A DNA stretch of 17,617 nt. It comes from JAHEYF01 sp045805185 (GTDB taxonomy: Bacteria > Bacteroidota > Bacteroidia > B-17B0 > Aurantibacillaceae). Location of the stretch: positions 1-17,617 of the forward strand of contig JBJMLS010000284.1 of NCBI GenBank assembly GCA_045805185.1, written 5' to 3'. Positions 16,801 through 17,617 of this stretch are shown piece by piece. The notes beneath the pieces were generated by a model. The model had not been told where the DNA came from and searched no databases. It worked only from the letters and a program-made list of their open reading frames with translations. How positions within the stretch are numbered: position 1 is the first letter of the stretch; every line of letters begins with the position of its first letter. Position numbers and translations under genes: made by a program.

Positions 16801-16961
16801 TGAAAGCTCTTCAGGGCAGCGCCATACTTTTTCTTGTCAAAAAGTTCAAGCCCTGTTTTGTATTCCATATCCGGATCGAGAAAGATGGTCGTCTTTTGCG
16901 CGATGCTTTCGCCAAGGGAAAGGATAAGTAGAAAAAAAGTAATGAAAGAGATCCTTCTCAT
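13821..16961 (-). CDS. Large periplasmic TPR-repeat protein, first gene of TPR/barrel operon
   Basis: A 1046-residue protein with a signal peptide (MRRISFITFFLLILSLGESIAQ; no lipobox Cys) followed almost entirely by tandem tetratricopeptide repeats from about residue 30 to 1000. Typical repeat pieces: KYGAALKSFQ, YAYYRTGDCTAAITNFEKA, AKYWTGEIYYQKREYMNALNTW, AIRYYKITMEKYPNSSNYI, AFEYFERVVDKYPNSAEAKDAI, YEAALPLYLQL. The later repeats have the 'YPNSxxxxxA' spacing of YbgF/CpoB and BamD-like envelope TPRs. The end (LFDDQAVPADTTGSKSVQPK) is short, polar and probably disordered. TPR superhelices act as protein-binding scaffolds, here probably in the periplasm with the barrel encoded 8 bases downstream. 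Divergent from ftsE across a 253-base gap, a neighbourhood that hints at a role in envelope growth or division (inference). No specific function is recognised. Confidence 0.92.
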   Translation of the reverse strand: MRRISFITFFLLILSLGESIAQKTTIFLDPDMEYKTGLELFDKKKYGAALKSFQNTIDRNKNQKSLVRMDAEYYAAACAIELFHKDGEWRMRNFIEANPESNKVKWAYFYLGKSAFRKKKYEETIDNLEKVETYDLSKDDLAELYFKRGYSYMETGNKDKAKTDLFEIKDIDNKYAHPANYYYSHIAYTEKNYSTALEGFTRLLNNETFGSIVPYYIAQIYFLQEKYDDVIRVAPPLLNDSNHVQKAGEINRIIGESYFNKKDYASAIPYLLKHNPYSTQDFYQLGYAYYRTGDCTAAITNFEKATENKDSLAQNAWYHLADCYLKLNDKVKARGAFNIAYVLGYNPKIKEDALYSYARLCYEMSYSPYNDAIKSFRDYINRYPESPRKEEAYVYLVNCFTSTKNYAQAMKTIEKIKSQDLTLKTIYQKMMYFRGIELYNNMDLDSAKKYFINTINLNTDQVVSALAKYWTGEIYYQKREYMNALNTWKEFQLMTGALNLKEYDIANYNIGYAYFMMRDYSNAGVSFRKFLLSKKTEDALKIADANVRTGDCYFMTNSNKSDFISASDYYETAVALNKIDVDYSIFQKAMCDGLLKNYREKVNGLKMLEDNYPKSQYLPSVSYEIAEAYKALKENENAIRYYKITMEKYPNSSNYISCLMSIGQLYFNDKNDTKAFEYFERVVDKYPNSAEAKDAINLINQIFVAQNKPAEMEAWNAAHGNAVNQALLDAQYFEVARKYYYDDKNCDLAMPEMEKYISKFPNGKFITDAHFCFAECAYSKGLFEKALPSYQFVLSKPRDLHTEIALVKASYIEYKDQNYEAALPLYLQLQDLGETPQNKLSGKLGAMRCAFYLKKYDVAIDEANKVLTTEKISAPQIIESRMIKAKSLFETNRKDEAILDFKYVSKNAKSETGAEAFYFLATINFARKEYKDVERTVNSLINYAYTNNVWNTRGLLLMADVYLAKDEDTNAEATLQAVIDNSGIPEYIEEAKVKLKTLKDKQNSKMLPQNEKNMEILFDNTKTNQRLFDDQAVPADTTGSKSVQPK

Positions 16962-16999
16962 TTATAAAAATTTATAACCGTAAAGCGCCGCTCACGGTT
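16962..16999 (-). promoter_or_regulatory. Structured leader before the TPR gene
   Basis: Directly upstream of the ATG is a palindrome TTATAAA-AA-TTTATAA (16962-16977). Adjoining it is a hairpin with arms AACCGT (16976-16981) and ACGGTT (16994-16999) and an inner AGC/GCT pairing. In the mRNA these would lie just before the start codon and could influence initiation. Regulation is inferred only from the symmetry. Confidence 0.35.
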
Positions 17000-17024
17000 T
17001 TAATCATGAAATAAAAATACTGAG

Positions 17025-17032
17025 TAAAGTTA
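17025..17032 (-). promoter_or_regulatory. Possible -7 element of the TPR/barrel operon
   Basis: The minus strand reads TAACTTTA, one mismatch from TAnnTTTG, about 63 bases upstream of the ATG. It would place the palindrome and hairpin at 16962-16999 inside the 5' leader. No clear -33 is seen. Confidence 0.3.
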
Positions 17033-17137
17033 CGATGGTAGTTTTGCGGGTATTTCAGGAGAGATTTAAGTTATTAACGCTTCCGTGTTCAAATTATTGT
17101 TATGTGCAAATCAGCAAGCCTTTTTATTGCACTACTT

Positions 17138-17145
17138 TAGCTTTG
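17138..17145 (+). promoter_or_regulatory. Putative -7 promoter element of ftsE
   Basis: TAGCTTTG matches TAnnTTTG exactly and lies 69 bases before the chosen ftsE ATG (17215). The intergenic gap 16962-17214 otherwise holds only the divergent leader of the TPR operon. Confidence 0.45.
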
Positions 17146-17214
17146 GGTTTAAACAAGATTAGAATTTTGAAAACAGCTCCCTCCTATGGCGGGATCATGC
17201 CCGTAATAAAAACA

Positions 17215-17617
17215 ATGGCTTTAGACAATATCATTCACCTCGAAGGAGTTTCCGTTTTCCAAAACCATACTATGGTTATCAATGATGTCAGCCTGGAGAT
17301 CAACCGCGGTGAATTCGTTTACCTGATCGGGAAAACCGGAAGCGGCAAAAGCAGTTTGCTCAAAACAATTTATGGAGAATTGCCTTTAAACCACGGCACA
17401 GGCACTGTAGCCGGCTTCAACCTGAATGAATTAAAAAGCAAGGATGTTCCTTTTCTCCGTCGCAAGCTTGGAATTGTTTTCCAGGATTTCCAATTGCTTG
17501 GAGACAGAAGCGTAAATGAGAACCTCAGGTTTGTAATGAAAGCTACGGGGTGGAAAGATGAGACGCAGATACAGCAACGGATCACGGACGTACTGACCAA
17601 GGTAGGCCTGAGCAACA
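17215..17617 (+). CDS. ftsE: Cell-division ABC transporter ATPase FtsE (5' part)
   Basis: The frame runs open to the window end, so only 134 residues of about 220-230 are visible. FtsE with FtsX forms the membrane complex that controls peptidoglycan hydrolases at the division site. Visible: MALDNIIHLEGVSVFQ start region, Walker A GKTGSGKS (39-46), and Q-loop region IVFQDFQLL (87-95, Gln90); signature motif and Walker B lie beyond the edge. GEFVYLIGKTGSGKSSLLK is the typical FtsE wording, more so than for LolD or MacB, but without the rest, another ABC ATPase of that subgroup cannot be fully excluded. ATG 17215 is preferred because only a short tail precedes the first beta-strand; an in-frame ATG at 17197 would add six residues. 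Divergent from the TPR/barrel operon. Confidence 0.88.
   Translation, partial: MALDNIIHLEGVSVFQNHTMVINDVSLEINRGEFVYLIGKTGSGKSSLLKTIYGELPLNHGTGTVAGFNLNELKSKDVPFLRRKLGIVFQDFQLLGDRSVNENLRFVMKATGWKDETQIQQRITDVLTKVGLSN

Noticed and set aside
1..17617. CRISPR array, tRNA/rRNA genes, insertion sequences or prophage
   Set aside because: No regularly spaced direct repeats, no cloverleaf with a CCA-type end, and no transposase, integrase or phage protein in any frame.

Overview
The window looks like a stretch of core chromosome from a member of the Bacteroidota, with moderate GC. Four things point there. It has a type III glutamine synthetase (GlnN). It has a four-domain TPR/PD40/CRD-like/OmpA protein of the PorE type. 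Several genes carry a Bacteroidota-style -7 promoter element (TAnnTTTG, about 4 to 70 bases upstream of the start). The start codons are preceded by A-rich sequence rather than Shine-Dalgarno motifs. I cannot name a genus.

Left part, plus strand (1-7411): the 3' end of a gene from a family often labelled 'asparagine synthetase B' in Bacteroidota, although the visible part has no AsnB hallmark; a small secreted or outer-membrane barrel-like protein; glnN, ending in a strong terminator; the PorE-like envelope protein, also ending in a strong terminator; and purM, whose promoter element lies so close to the start codon that a leaderless mRNA is predicted.

Middle (7423-8880): an accessory-looking patch. 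It holds an orphan single-domain response regulator (minus), two small unrecognised ORFs (plus, then minus), and an inverted repeat between the divergent regulator and first small ORF. It closes with a bidirectional terminator.

Right part, minus strand (8882-16961): malate dehydrogenase, gyrB, and a compact two-gene operon encoding a 1046-residue periplasmic TPR protein followed 8 bases later by a 558-residue outer-membrane barrel protein. Divergent from that operon and cut by the window end is ftsE (plus).

Most genes are housekeeping: nitrogen assimilation, purine synthesis, TCA cycle and DNA topology. The least explained components are the TPR/barrel operon beside ftsE, the PorE-like protein and the receiver/small-ORF patch. 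I found no CRISPR array, tRNA, rRNA, insertion sequence or prophage. The TPR/barrel pair is the best candidate for an undescribed envelope system, but its function cannot be read from sequence alone.
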